A stretch of DNA of 64,000 nt, from the NCBI GenBank assembly GCA_047967505.1, contig CM106540.1; one strand, given 5' to 3'. The stretch's first letter is position 1, and the number at the start of each line of letters is the position of its first letter. This DNA comes from Dipteris shenzhenensis. Taxonomy: Eukaryota > Polypodiophyta > Polypodiopsida > Gleicheniales. Shown piece by piece: positions 47,220-58,893 of the stretch. The notes beneath the pieces are model-generated. The model ran no database searches. It saw only the letters and a program-made list of their open reading frames with translations, and was not told the DNA's origin. Position numbers and translations under genes: made by a program.

Positions 47220-48080
47220 TATTTGGCACCAAAAGGCCTTCTTTTTTGGAATTGTTTTGGAGCACCATGGCCCGAAGTGCCATTGCCCCAAAGAAATAAC
47301 AATTGCCTCCAAAAACAATTTTTTTTTCTAAGTTGACCTCCCATGGTGTTTAATAGCCAATTACCAAATTGTTTTTTGAAGACAAGGCCATCTTAGTCCT
47401 ATGGGCCATCTAGCCCATATGCACACCCACATGGACATAGGGCCTCTGAGCCATTCTTTTTCAAAATTGTCTTGGGTAGGGCCATTCTGGCACCATATAA
47501 GGCCAGCCCCATAATAATATTTCAAAGAAAAGGCCATCCCCAATATCCATTCCCCCCCAAAAAATTGAAAAAAAAAGGCTGAGAGGCCCTATGTGTGCGC
47601 AGGTACACACATGGGGCATGCGTACATACATGGGGCCTCCGGGCCTTTCTAAAAAAAATTGTTTTAAGGGAATGGCTCTTGGGTCCAAGGAGAGCCAATC
47701 CTCCAAAATAATTTTGAAACATAATGGCTTGGAGGCTCCATGTGTGCACTCTGTGTGCATGGGCGTGCATATGGGCTAGAGAGCATTGCCGTTTGGACCA
47801 TATGCATGCCCACGCACACATATAGACTCCGGGCCTATTTTTTTAAATATTCTTTTGGCGAATGTATCTCCTTGGCATCAAGAGCCATTCCCCCAAAAAT
47901 AATTTGAAAAAAAATGGTATGAATGCCCTGTGTGTGTGTGGGCATGCATATGTACTAAATGGCATCACCATCTAACCCATTTGTGCACTCGTGTATGCGT
48001 AGGGCCTCTAAGACATTTTTTTGAGAAAAAGTCTCTCTATGGACCCAAATAGTCTATTCTTTTAAAAAAGTCAAGAAAAA
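47220..48080. repeat. ~180-193-bp tandem array
   Basis: The marker GGGCCTCTGAGCCATTC and variants (GGGCCTCCGGGCC, GACTCCGGGCC, GGGCCTCTAAGAC) recurs at about 47,440, 47,633, 47,825 and 48,002. Units share CCCATATGCACACCCACATG-type and AAGGCCATCCCC-type segments. Diverged, non-coding. Confidence 0.75.
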
Positions 48081-48800
48081 GGCCATTTGGAAAAGAAAAA
48101 TTCCCCCTCCCCCCCCCCACTCATCCCCAATAGGCCAACTTTCCAAAAATAGTGTCATTGTTGTAGCTTACTTGGAAACAAAGATCCTTGCTTAGAGGCA
48201 TGCATATCCCTAACAATGTGGAATCTAGAAAAACTCACTAGTACAAGTTTTAAACATCTTTTAAACTTTGGTCATCATCACTTTCTATCAATTTAGTCCA
48301 TCATCTTAGGACTAAAATCTTCATTTTAGAATTGGGCACAGAATTCCAAGCAAGAAAAACATCCAAAGTTCCTATTCTTGTTCTTTGGGCCATTATTTTC
48401 CCATCCAAATGGTTGACTCATGTAAATTACAAAGTATCAAATTGAGAAATGTACAACTCTCTCATAGAGACTTTTCCCAATTAAATCATCTTCCCATACA
48501 TATTTTCCTTTCCACATCCCTTTCACTTTTGCGTGCATTGATTGGTATTCACAAAATATACACATATAATCCAAGACTAATCTATTTTAAAAAAATTATG
48601 AACTTTATTTCTTATATGTATTATGTCCTTTTCTATCTACTTTTTAGCATCTACATTAAAACCAATACGAACAAAATTCACTCTTAAACTTCTACAGACA
48701 TTTTTTTGTTTACAAGTATGTGTTATCTTTATACAAGAATTATCATTATTATATAAATAACATAAACCTTAAGAAAGAAACATAAGTATGCCCCTAACTA
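48081..48800. other. No gene seen
   Basis: AT-rich sequence preceding the copia element; no LTR boundary recognised. Confidence 0.4.
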
Positions 48801-49234
48801 TCTCTGTCCATTCTCTGTTGCAGGTTTGTGACAGGCTGAAGTGTCTGGAGCCTCTTTTCAGTGAACAAAACAGTGTATGACAAGTGGTTTATGCATATAA
48901 AATCAGTGCAATACCTCATCTGAGGTGGGAGAAGTGTCCAAGACAGCAGTGTTTTGTGCTTCGTCAGCTGATGATGCACTGATAAAGCACTTGTGGAACA
49001 GCTGCATCATTCTGAAATTACTGTTTTATGCCTATTTGAGCATGGTATAGTGTGTCAGAAGGTACAGTAACTGGAGGGAAAATTTTCTGTTTTGCTGCAG
49101 ATTTTTTTTTTACAGTAAAAACAGCACTATTGTGAGTGCTCCTGGCTCTTGATAGAGTAGGTTTTTCTGAGAAATCAGAATTTTATTTAGTCATTTTTTG
49201 ACTTACAGGGAGTCAGGTACTTTCCTTATCTGAT
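48801..49234 (+). other. Probable 5' leader of the copia element
   Basis: Base composition changes at about 48,800 and resembles the copia body. Neither a TGTTGGGG LTR start nor a TGGTATCAGAGC primer site is present, so the 5' LTR seems lost or too diverged to see. Confidence 0.35.
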
Positions 49235-52200
49235 ATGACATCAGGGGGAAGTGAATCATCAATTCTGAACATAAAGAAATTGGAAGGGGCACACAATTAT
49301 GCATTATGGGTAGAACAGTGTTTGAATGTACTTCTGCTAAAGAAGATTTCTAAGCCCATAAGGGTGAAGGGTGTCAAGCCATCTGGGATGTCAGATGATG
49401 AGTGGGAGGAGCTTGATTTGTCCGCTAGGGCTGCTATCATGCTTACTCTCAGTGATTCTCTTGTGTTCAATGTTCAGGCTGAAAAGACCTCTTATGGCCT
49501 ATGGCAGAGGCTAGCAGAGTTGTATGCACAAAAGAGTTCAGCCAGTAAGGTTTATTGGTTGAAGAAGCTGGTTGATCTTCGCATGAAGGAAGGTACAGCT
49601 ATGACCTCACACTTGAGTGAGTTCAATGCCACCTTTACACAGCTGATTGCACAAGGGTTGAACCTTGATGAGGAGTTCAAGGCTACTTTCTTGTTGTGTA
49701 CCCTCCCTGAGAGTTGGGACACTTTCAAGACCACCCTGTCTAATTCAAATGTCACTCTTATGTATGCTGATGTGGAGAGCTCTCTCCTTATGGAGGAGAT
49801 GAGCAGGAAGAATAATGTGGGCAGCAAGTCTTCAAATGCTTTGCAGGTACAGGAAAGAGGCAGGACTCAGCAGAAGGGGAGATCTGCTGGAAAGTCCAAA
49901 TCCCGCAGTCAGTCCCGAGGCAAAAAGGATATTGAATGCTTTTACTGTGGCAAGAAGGGACATGTGAAGTCTAAGTGCTTCAAGTTTATACGGGATCAGA
50001 AAGCCAAGAAGGCTGAGACAAAGGATGCAGGCAGTGGAAGCAAAGGCAAAGGCAAGGCCAAGGCAGATGACTTGGATGCAGTGAATGTTGCAGCAGAGGA
50101 CAGTGAAAGTGACAGACATGATGTTTTATGCTCTTCTACTGTAATTGCACATACATTGGTTATTGATGGCCATGACATGCACACCTGGCTCTTGGATTCA
50201 GGTGCTTCTTTTCATGTTACTCCTCATAGGGAGTGGTTTACTTCCTACACAGGTACTCATGGAGCTGTTCACCTTGGGAACAACTATGCATGTCAGATTG
50301 CAGGGATTGGCAGTATACAGATAGTATTCCCTAATGGATGCACATTTATGCTTGATGGTGTTCGCCATGTGCCGCAAATCAAGAAAAATCTGATTAGCAC
50401 TAGCTTGTTGGATGACAGTGGTTACCACACCACATTTGGGGATTCCAAATGGGTGATTACTGATGGCCAGGTTGTAGTGGCTGAGGGTTATAAGAGTGAT
50501 ACCTTGTACCCTCTTTATGTTTCCAGTGTAGGTAATCATGTTGTTGCCATAACCGAGCTGCCAAAGGTTTCATTGTGGCATAGCCAATTGGGACACATGT
50601 CCGTTAAAGGAATGCAAGAACTATCACGTTTGGGTTATCTGTCGTCTCTTTCATTTTCAGATTTGCCTACTTGTGATCATTGCATATTTGGCAAGCATTC
50701 TATGACTCCTCATAAGAGGAGAACTCCCCAAAATAGAGCACCGCTTGATCTAGTGCACACTGATTTGTGTGAGATGCCACAGCTATCACTAGGGGGTGCA
50801 AAGTATTTCATTACTTTTATTGATGATGCCACACACAAAGTGTGGGTCTATTTCTTGAAGCATAAAAGTGATGCCTTAGATGCTTTCAAGAAGTTTGTCG
50901 CTCAGGTTGAGAATCGGACAAGTCGCAGGCTGAAATGCCTCAGATCCGATAATGGGGGTGAGTATGTGTCACATGCTTTTGTACAGTTTTGCGAAGCTAA
51001 AGGCATTAAACAGGAACTCACAGCCCCTCATAATGCATCTCAAAATGGTGTGAGTGAGCGGATGAATCGAACTATTCAGGAGAAGGTTCGATGTATGTTG
51101 TCTTATGCTACATTGCCCAATGGCTTTTGGGCAGAAGCCATGCAAATAGCAGTTCACATAATTAACAGGTCGCCGAACAAGGCTTTGGAGTTGAAAGTAC
51201 CAGAGGAGGTGTGGTCTGGCAAGCCACCTTCATATAAGCACTTACGTGTGTTTGGCTGCAAGTGCTTTGCTCATATATGCAAAGAACTGTGCACCAAACT
51301 GGAGCCAAAGTCTTCTAGATGCATCTTTATGGGTTATGGTGATGAAGGTGAAATGGGATACAGGTTATGGGATCCCGTCAAACGGAAGATTATATGCAGC
51401 AATGATGTCATCTTTAAAGATGATAGTGTACACAAAGAACCCATGCAACCTGTGGAATACAGGAGGGTTGTTTATGATGATGTCGGACATTTTGTTAGGA
51501 GGAGCACCCGTGTACAACGGCCTCCTGACAGGTTTGTTCCAAGAGCCAATAATGTGGCTGATTTTATCATGCTGACAGATTGTGGTGAGCCTTCCAGCTT
51601 CAATGAAGCTATGGGAAGAACAGAGAAAAGGAAGTGGGAGAAAGCCATGCAGTCAGAAATGGACTCCCTACTTCAAAATGATACATGGGACTTGGTGCAG
51701 CTACCTGCAGGCAGAAAGGTTTTGCCATGCAAGTGGGTTTACAAAGTCAAAGTGGATTCAAATGCTTTACCAAGGTATAAGGCCAGATTGGTTGCCGAGG
51801 GATTTAAGCAAGAGAAGGGCATTGACTTTGATGAGATCTTTTCCCCTGTAGTCAAGATGACTACTTTGAGAGCAGTGTTAGCTCTTGTTGCTCATGAGGA
51901 CATGGATTTATGTTAGATGGATGTGAAGACTGCTTTTCTTCATGGAGATCTCCATGATGAGATCTATATGAGTCAGCCAGAGGGATATGCTGTTAAAGGG
52001 AAAGAGCAGCTTGTGTGTAAGCTCAAGAGGAGCTTGTATGGACTCAAACAGGCACCAAGAGAATGGTACAAGAAGTTTGATGCCTTCATGCAGTCCCAAG
52101 GGTATCATAGGTGTGAGACCGATCATTGCTTGTACACCAAACGGGCAAAGGATGGCAGTTTGATGCTACTCATTCTATATGTGGATGACATGCTGATTGC

Positions 52201-52988
52201 CAGTAAATCTCAGCAGGAGATTAGTGCTTTGAAGAAACAATTGCATAAGTCTTTTGACATGAAAGACTTGGGTGATGCAAACCATATTCTTGGCATGCGG
52301 ATTACTCATGACAGGTCCAAGGGACTTTTGTTTCTGTCACAGAAGGAGTACATTGACAAAGTACTGCAGAGGTTTAAAATGGAGGGGGGGAAGTCTATTA
52401 GTACCCCGTTGCCTCCACATTTAAAACTCAGCAGTAAGGACAGCCCCAGATCAGATGATGATAAGGCTAAAATGGCCAAGGTTCCGTATGCATCTGCAGT
52501 TGGTTCTTTGATGTATGCCATGGTTGCCACTCGTCCGGATATTGCTTTTGCAGTGGGAGTCATCAGCAGGTATATGGCAAATCCAGGCAAGCGGCACTGG
52601 GAAGCAGTGAAAGGTGTCTTGAGGTATCTCAAGGGTACCAAAGACTTGTGCATATGCTATGGTAGGCAGGATGCATTGGTGCATGGTTTTACAGATTCAG
52701 ACTATGCAGGGAATGCAGATAACTGGAAGTCTACTACCGGTTATATTTTCACATTTGCAGGAGGTGCATTGTGATAGTCAGAGTGCTATCATGTTGGCAA
52801 AGAATCCGGTCTTTCATCAAAAGACCAAGCACATAGATGTGAAATACCATTTCATCAGGGAGGTACTGGAAGACAAGCGACTTGAGCTTGTGAAGGTGCA
52901 TACTGATGATAATCCTGCAGATTTGCTCACTAAGAGCTTGCCTATAGAGCGGTTTGCACATTGCCGCCACATCATGGGATTAGGATGA
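49235..52988 (+). pseudogene. Ty1/copia gag-pol polyprotein, nearly intact
   Basis: ATG 49,235; first frame 893 codons. Order: UBN2-type gag (residues ~20-190), zinc knuckle CFYCGKKGHVKSKC (~233), protease LLDSGASFHV (~318), pre-integrase SLWHSQLGHMSVKGM (~446), integrase core with HTDLCEM (~507), RSDNGGEY (~569) and SERMNRT (~606), then reverse transcriptase. PR-IN-RT-RH order is diagnostic of copia. A single TAG (51,914-51,916) sits in the conserved motif before MDVKTAFLHGD. RT then continues with LKQAPREWYKKFD and LYVDDMLIAS to RNase H GFTDSDYAGNADNWKSTTGY. About 50 residues of RNase H, including the expected catalytic Glu, are missing between FTFAGGA and VHCDSQSAIMLAK; the last part ends at 52,988. 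Retention of such a long frame indicates a recent insertion. Non-functional as read. Confidence 0.93.
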
Positions 52989-53087
52989 GACCATTCTTAT
53001 TTTATGGTCTTGTATACAGTAACTATATATTGCTGTAATTTTTATTCTTTTCTCCCCTTTAGGCACATTCGCCTTTAGGTGGGAGGT

Positions 53088-53210
53088 TGTTGGGGTAAAG
53101 GCACATTGCCACCCTTTTATTAAAGATATGACACCTATGACTATCTTAAGACAGTCATAGGGTGAAAGCCATTAATAATCCTAATAAAACCTATGAGTTT
53201 GTGGTGTGGC
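53088..53210 (+). repeat. 3' LTR start of the copia element, truncated
   Basis: TGTTGGGGTAAAGGCACATT follows a purine-rich AGGTGGGAGGT (53,077-53,087), the expected polypurine tract, 100 bp after the pol stop. An inverted pair CCTATGACT/AGTCATAGG lies at about 53,131-53,160. The right end is uncertain: minus-strand CACTA coding similarity begins between 53,200 and 53,370. Confidence 0.6.
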
Positions 53211-54712
53211 TCAACACTTCACACCCACATCTTTTGTGTCTCCCCTTCTCTCTCTCTGCCTCTGTCTTCCACTCCCCCATTCTTTCCCTCTCATACATTA
53301 CTCTAAATCTCGTCCTTGCATCTATTCTTTCTGCTTTGGCCACTTCATATCTCTCAATCCACTTCTACATCTCAGAGCTATTGAGGATACAAAACTTATT
53401 GAATTTCTCCATTTGCTCTGCGCTCATCTTTCTTTCAATCCCTTTTCCCTGGGGAACCTCACCAACGATGCGATCATCATCCTTGTTATGCCAAGCTTGC
53501 GGCATATCGGGATGCGTGGATGCAAGAAACTCCATGATATATACTAATGACTCTTGCACAAGCCATCCCTCTGCCATGCTTGCTTCTGGTCTTACTCTTT
53601 GTCTTACAAATCCCTTCAAAGTTTTCATAAACCGCTCGAGAAAAAACATCCATTGACTATGAACGGTACCTGCAATAGCCACCTCATCAACTATGTGCAC
53701 AAGCAAGTGGACTTGAGTTGCCATAATGCTCGAGGGGGCTCAAGCAAGCATACGGCTTCGATGGATTCCACCCTAGCCTTCTCGATGCTTGATATGGAGA
53801 TATCTTTTTGAGATATCCACCTATTTCACATGTCCATGTAAGATATTTTCATAATCAGTCTACAGATTAATCAGCTTAAATTGAAGAAGATGCAATCAAT
53901 GCGATTTGATAGTAAGCATACCTCACAATACCACTGATCTTGAATATAGCATTTCTAACATCTTCTTGTAAGCACCCTTTTATTGTAATTGGGAGGATGA
54001 ACTATCAAAGCAACAAAGAAGTCATGTCAACAATATAACATAATCATAATTACGCTAATGCATCACGATTATCTGTACACTAATTCTACAGCTTAGAATA
54101 CCTGTAAGACCTTGTGCCAATCATGGGACTTCAGCCCACTAAGCTTATTGTCCTTTACAAATGCTCCTTTCAAGCAACGCATGTACCCTGTCGGTGTTTG
54201 AAAAGAGGCAATGTCCGCCTTGACCGCTGCCTCCTCCCTCGTAGAGAGGATCCACATTGCTTTTAGGAGGACAACTTTTCCCGAAGCATGCACTTGGGGC
54301 CACAAACGAGACATCCTATTCATAGCACGCAAGTCTTCTTGCACTTCTCTCGAGTCTTTGGAACCAACCAAGTGTGCCCAAATAGTAGCCCCCACATTCT
54401 TGAAGATATGCATGGGATCCAAGAGATGATTGATTTGTAACTGACCCCAATAAGGAAGCTCGTGAAAGATCGATAGCCTCTTCATACCAGGAGGATGTTC
54501 CTCTCCATTCGCCCTCCAAGCTTGAATCCAGTCACTTGCCTTCAAATATGATGGTGGTGGGTCAAGCTGACCTCCATGTGTGAGATGGTCCAGTAGAAGG
54601 TATCGAGCATGACCTTCATAAACATTTTTCCTCATATGTTTGGAGTATCATGCAAGCGATTTCAAACCCGATCCACAAACAGGACAAGCATGGTACCCAC
54701 TTGTAACAAGTC
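53211..54712 (-). pseudogene. CACTA TNP2-like transposase, minus strand, partial
   Basis: Paralogue of the 8.8-12.7 kb gene, beginning at an exon start after GTGCAG (54,712): LVTSGYHACPVCGSG zinc motif, an in-frame TGA where Arg is expected, then RKNVYEGHARYLLLDHL, NHLLDPMHIFKNVGATIW and GLKSHDWHKVLQ with a GT donor at 54,101. A short exon near 53,925-53,985 reads FILPITIKGCLQEDVRNAIF (start of DUF4218). The last exon has HLLVHIVDEVAIAGTVHSQW, FLERFMKTLKGFVRQRVRP and WLVQESLVYIMEFL, with a frameshift near 53,730 and a TAG at about 53,363, after which WIERYEVAKAER continues. DUF4216 and the N-terminal half are missing from the window on both sides, so this is a fragment. Confidence 0.85.
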
Positions 54713-55690
54713 CTGCACGCATGCATGAATGTGTTAGTATAAGACATGCATGTGAAAGAGAGTCATAAAAGCATAATCCTATATTATAGGGAAGTAGCAA
54801 GCTAAGGGTGTCCACTTTTTGTTCACTCCCCAATCCTTAGGAGGTGGAAAAACAAGCTTTTTAGCACACAAAAATGTAAATCTCACCTACTTCCCTATGG
54901 ATCTAGTCTTTGAAGTCTTCTGACATAACATCACACTTGCTATTGTGCACACAATCGTATAGTCTGATCGAAAATTCGATGCACACACAAAAAATTTCTT
55001 TGTGTCACATGGCATGGTTCCAGGGTGGTCACATGTTTGTCACAAACAGAGAGTGTCATATTAAATTCTAAATTTCTCACTCATTTTAGATTAAATGTTA
55101 TTAAAACTCTGTAAGTGGTCTCTTTGCATTATCTAGAGCTTAACTTGATTTATTGGTAATTTGTTGAATGATTTATCTAATTATAAATAATTATTTATAA
55201 TAAATAAAGTCATAAAATACATGCATTTTAGTAGCACACCACATTTTTTTAGTATTTTGAATAATTAAGCAAATCCAATTCAGTGGAAGGTTAGTAGGCA
55301 CATAAGGGTGTGTGGTTGAATCATCAAATCCCAAATCCAACGGTTAGATTTAGGAAGATTGAAGTTTAATTTTTACTTTTACTCCTTAGAGGATCAATAA
55401 GGAATATTAAAAATAAATCTAGTAATTCTCAAACATGACCAAACATTTCAAAAATGTCAATATTTTTAGTCCTCTGCATGATGAATAAGAGGAAAAAGTT
55501 TTGGTTAAATTTGAGTAAGGGAAACATATGATATGGCCTCCAAGAGTGAAATCTCCCTTTTGTGGGGGAAAAAGGGCCACCAAAGCCTAATACCAAGACA
55601 AGGTAGGCTTGGTATTAGGCTTGGTGAGGTAGGCTAGGAGCATCACTGACCCTAGTGGCAAGCCTTTGGAGTGTGCATGCTGCCCATGCG
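54713..55690. other. No gene seen
   Basis: Intron-like and AT-rich sequence upstream of the TNP2 fragment. The expected upstream TNP2 exon (GLGMDG, TMHDFPAYGE) was not found. A 19-bp word AGGCTTGGTATTAGGCTTG-like duplication lies at 55,606-55,625. Confidence 0.4.
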
Positions 55691-55699
55691 GAAGGCTGA

Positions 55700-56045
55700 G
55701 TCATTTATTTTTGCCTTGCAACCATGCCACGTTGTTAGACAACGTGGTGCCATGTCATCAAGGAGATGTGACATCACTCCTTGCCATGTCACCTTACATT
55801 GCCACACGTGCAGCCACATGTAACACCTCATCATTCCACATCATGAGCCATGTCATCACACCTTGCCACCTTGGCATACCTTATCAACCTTGCCATGTCA
55901 CCAATCCCTCCACCTCAATTTGCCATGTCAATCTACCATATCATGAATGCCAACTCATCATGCCACATCACCTTCCCACGTCATGGAAGAGACTATATTG
56001 CCACATCATGACCATACATGGTGCCACATCAGCCACATGTATACA
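55700..56045. repeat. Short-motif array of GCCACATCA / GCCATGTCA
   Basis: Some fifteen to twenty copies of GCCA[CT][AG]TCA-like 9-mers separated by 5-20 bp. A perfect hairpin CCACGTTGTTAGACAACGTG (arms CCACGTTGT/ACAACGTGG) lies near 55,727. Non-coding. Confidence 0.65.
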
Positions 56046-56057
56046 CATCACGATGTG

Positions 56058-56250
56058 CGAGGCATAGAATACCTCGATCAAGGTATATGACCTGCGTGAG
56101 GCATAGAATACCTCGATCGAGGCATATGACTGAGGGGTATGTGCTATGACCGAGGGGTACCTCGATCGAGGTTTATACCTATGTGAGGCATTGAATACCT
56201 CGATTGAGGTATATGATCTGGGCATAGCATACCTTGATCGAGGTATGTGA
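56058..56250. repeat. Palindromic ACCTCGATCGAGGT tandem array
   Basis: Five repeats of the perfect palindrome ACCTCGATCGAGGT or one-base variants, about 35-55 bp apart, joined by GTGAGGCATAGAATACCTCG and TATGACC words. It lies 230 bp upstream of the start of the DFAENY gene. Confidence 0.85.
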
Positions 56251-56476
56251 AGGTACAAAACTGGAATAAAATCAAACGATGCAAATATTCGAAATTAACG
56301 TTGGATTCCAACCAATTAGTTTCGATCTTAGCACCTTCTCCACCAATAATAATGAAGAGCAATCTAGTGGATGAGAGTTGAGGCTCTCTATAAGACACCA
56401 CGTTTTGGTTCATTTCACCCATTCTTAGCCATTCTTGCCTCCTCATCACTTTGTCACACCTTCCATCCTACTTTCA

Positions 56477-58636
56477 ATGAGAATGGGTTCTCAAAGCCGT
56501 AGAGCTAGTAGACGTGAAAGATGTAGGAACCCCCCCCAAATCTCATTGACGAGGAGCGCAAGCGGAAGGCTCGTGAGTGCAAGAGAGCCTCTAGAGCTAG
56601 AGCTCGCACTGCCACCACCGATCCACCTCCACCTCTACCTCTACATCCCACCTCCACCTCCACCCCCACCCCCACCCCCACCTCCATTGTCCCCCCATCC
56701 TCATCCGCTCCCCTACCTCTAGCCTCCGCCCTTCCCCTAGCCACCTACATTTTGGCCTCCACCTCTACCTCTTCCCCCTCCACTCTCCCCCCTCCCCCTC
56801 CCCCCATTCCCCTTGGCGCCTCCCTTCCCCCGTCCACCCTACCATCTCGCATTGATCCCCTTGTCCCACCTTGCAGCAGCAGTGTTGCTTCATGACGTGA
56901 CTTGCCGAAGTCCACTATCCATCATCGTACTAGCAAGATTGTGTAGTCTTTTTTTTGTGACCTCATGCCAGCTTCGTAATCTTCTCTTCTCGCATCCCTG
57001 ATTGATCATCCTGGCTTGGTAGAGTGTAGGAGGCTTGTTGGTCTTGGTGCACGTAGAGATAGGGTTGTATCTAGCGAGGTCCTTAGCAGTGTTCGACGTT
57101 CCTATGCTTCTATTAAGCATAGGAATTCTAGTGATGCCTTGGCAGCACGTCGTGCTATTGTGGCTGCCATTAGTAGACCTCATATGATAGGCCATGTGCG
57201 TACCGCTTCATGTCTTCTTCAGATTGCACCGTGCACATTGCGAGTAGGCATGATTAGGAGGCAGAGTCTAGAGGATAGTGAGACTGATGCTCTTTGGGCT
57301 TCGAGTGGTCGTGCACCTCACAGCGATAGATTGTTGGATGATTCCACTAGGTCCTTCATACAATAGTTTTGGGAGGAGCATTGCAGAGCATCCCCGGTGT
57401 TCAAGAAGGCATTACAGAAGAGGGTGTCACGTGGTGTGTACATTGAGCATGGTGCATGTTTTTGGAGTGTACCCAAACTGAGTTGTACACTCAGTTTGTA
57501 GAGGTGCACCCGGAGTTCAGGATTGGGTAGAGGTCATTTGAGCGATGCAGGCCATAGTTTGTGCGATGCTCTCAGGAGCGTGACACATGCTGTTGTCGCT
57601 ACCATGTGGATTTTGGATTGATGTATGATGTATTCCGTTCCCTTGATGGTCATAGGGGAGTGGTTCCTACTAGCCCTCGCGACTTCATTCATTCCATATT
57701 GTGTACACGAGATGGTGATGCTTTATTCCACTCCCTTGATTGTGTGGAAGGCAGGTGTACTTTGTGTGGTGACTTTGCTAGAGTGCCACGAGTTGCACTA
57801 GATACTTGTGATGTGCAAATGGTTCGTTGGCAGCAGTATGAGTACAATACCTTGACATTAGATGGTGATGCACAGTCGAGGAGGTTGTAGCTTGTGGGGA
57901 AGGAGACACCACGTGTTGTATTCATTGACAGTTTTCGAGGGAAGCTGTACCACTACATACGCCACTCGCACACTGCGAAATGGGAGGATTGTCAGTTCCG
58001 TGCATGTTTGAGGACATTTCCTACAGGGGTGGTTGTCTCAGTGGTGGACTTTGCGGAGAATTACACCTTTGCACCACAACATGAGATCCAATCGGAGTAT
58101 TATTTCTCCGAAGAAGTGACGTGTGATTGAGTATTGATTTTTTCCCCGCCTCATTATATTGAATTGTTTTAATAGTCATGTTTTTTTTCAATGCCATATT
58201 GCAGGTTGCTATATTTGTGCACATTAGCTATCGCCATGCACAGGCTCATGTGGATCGCATTGATAGCACCATGGACTCACGCATCATTGTGCGAGAGTAT
58301 CACTTCTACATTAGTGATGATCGATCGTATGATGCCCATTTTGTGCAGCATTGCTTCACTTTGCATGATAGTTTCTTGAGGGATCATGGTGTCACATGGT
58401 AGCAGTGCTATATTGAGTTCCAGCAGATACAGAGGCATGGTCGCTATATTGAGTTCCAGGAGTACATGGAGGATCAGGAGGCATACATGTATTCTCATCT
58501 TGTTGTTGGGATCAAGATTACTTTAAGTCGTGTTCGCACTCGCAAGGCGACATCCACTCCACGATGGCACCTTGTATTGGTGGATCACGAGAGCATACTT
58601 GCAACTATTGGCATGAGAGCTGATCCTGAGGAGTAG
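56477..58636 (+). pseudogene. DFAENY-family transposase-like gene, uncharacterised
   Basis: ATG 56,477: basic N-terminus (SRRASRRERCR, then EERKRKARECKRASRARART after a frameshift at a C8 run, 56,530-56,537), a long Pro-rich region, then LIDHPGLVECRRLVGLG and FWEEHCRASPVFKKALQKRV. A second frame change occurs near 57,480, followed by YTQFVEVHPEFRIG, a Cys-rich RDTCCCRYHVDFGLM, CVEGRCTLCGDF, and the hallmark VVSVVDFAENYTFAPQHEIQ. A GTGACG donor (58,115) and TTGCAG acceptor (58,201) give an 87-bp intron, after which VAIFVHISYRHAQAHVD and HFYISDDRSYDAHFVQHCF follow. I recall this protein type as repeated and unannotated in plant and animal genomes. Asp of DFAEN and SDD are candidate catalytic residues of a DDE nuclease (inference). 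Stops: TGA 56,893, TAG 56,944, TAA 56,977, TAG 57,364, 57,528, 57,555, 57,888, 58,400; TAG 58,634 may be the true end. Confidence 0.6.
58116..58201 (+). other. Probable intron in the DFAENY gene
   Basis: GTGACG after FSEE and TTGCAG before VAIFVHIS, with a T-rich tract before the acceptor. Removing it keeps phase 0 and joins the two conserved blocks. The donor is non-optimal. Confidence 0.55.
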
Positions 58637-58639
58637 CAC

Positions 58640-58893
58640 ATTACATATCATATTTTTTGGGATCATCAGTTGATCAGATGGTTGTATACATGGACTCATA
58701 TTTTGTATTTCACTCTGATGGTTGTATACACGTTCATACACATCATTGTATTAGATTCTATTTTATACATGATGTCTAATGTCTTCTCAATGGGATTTGT
58801 TGTGTTTGTAAAACAAAAAAATTTTTATTAGTAGTAATGTTGTAATTTGTTTTGTGCTTTAGGACATTTTAAAAATGTGACTAAGAAAATTCG
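58640..58893. other. 3' flank of DFAENY gene
   Basis: AT-rich, with GGTTGTATACATGGACTCAT / GGTTGTATACACGTTCATAC near-duplicate at 58,679 and 58,722. No gene. Confidence 0.4.
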
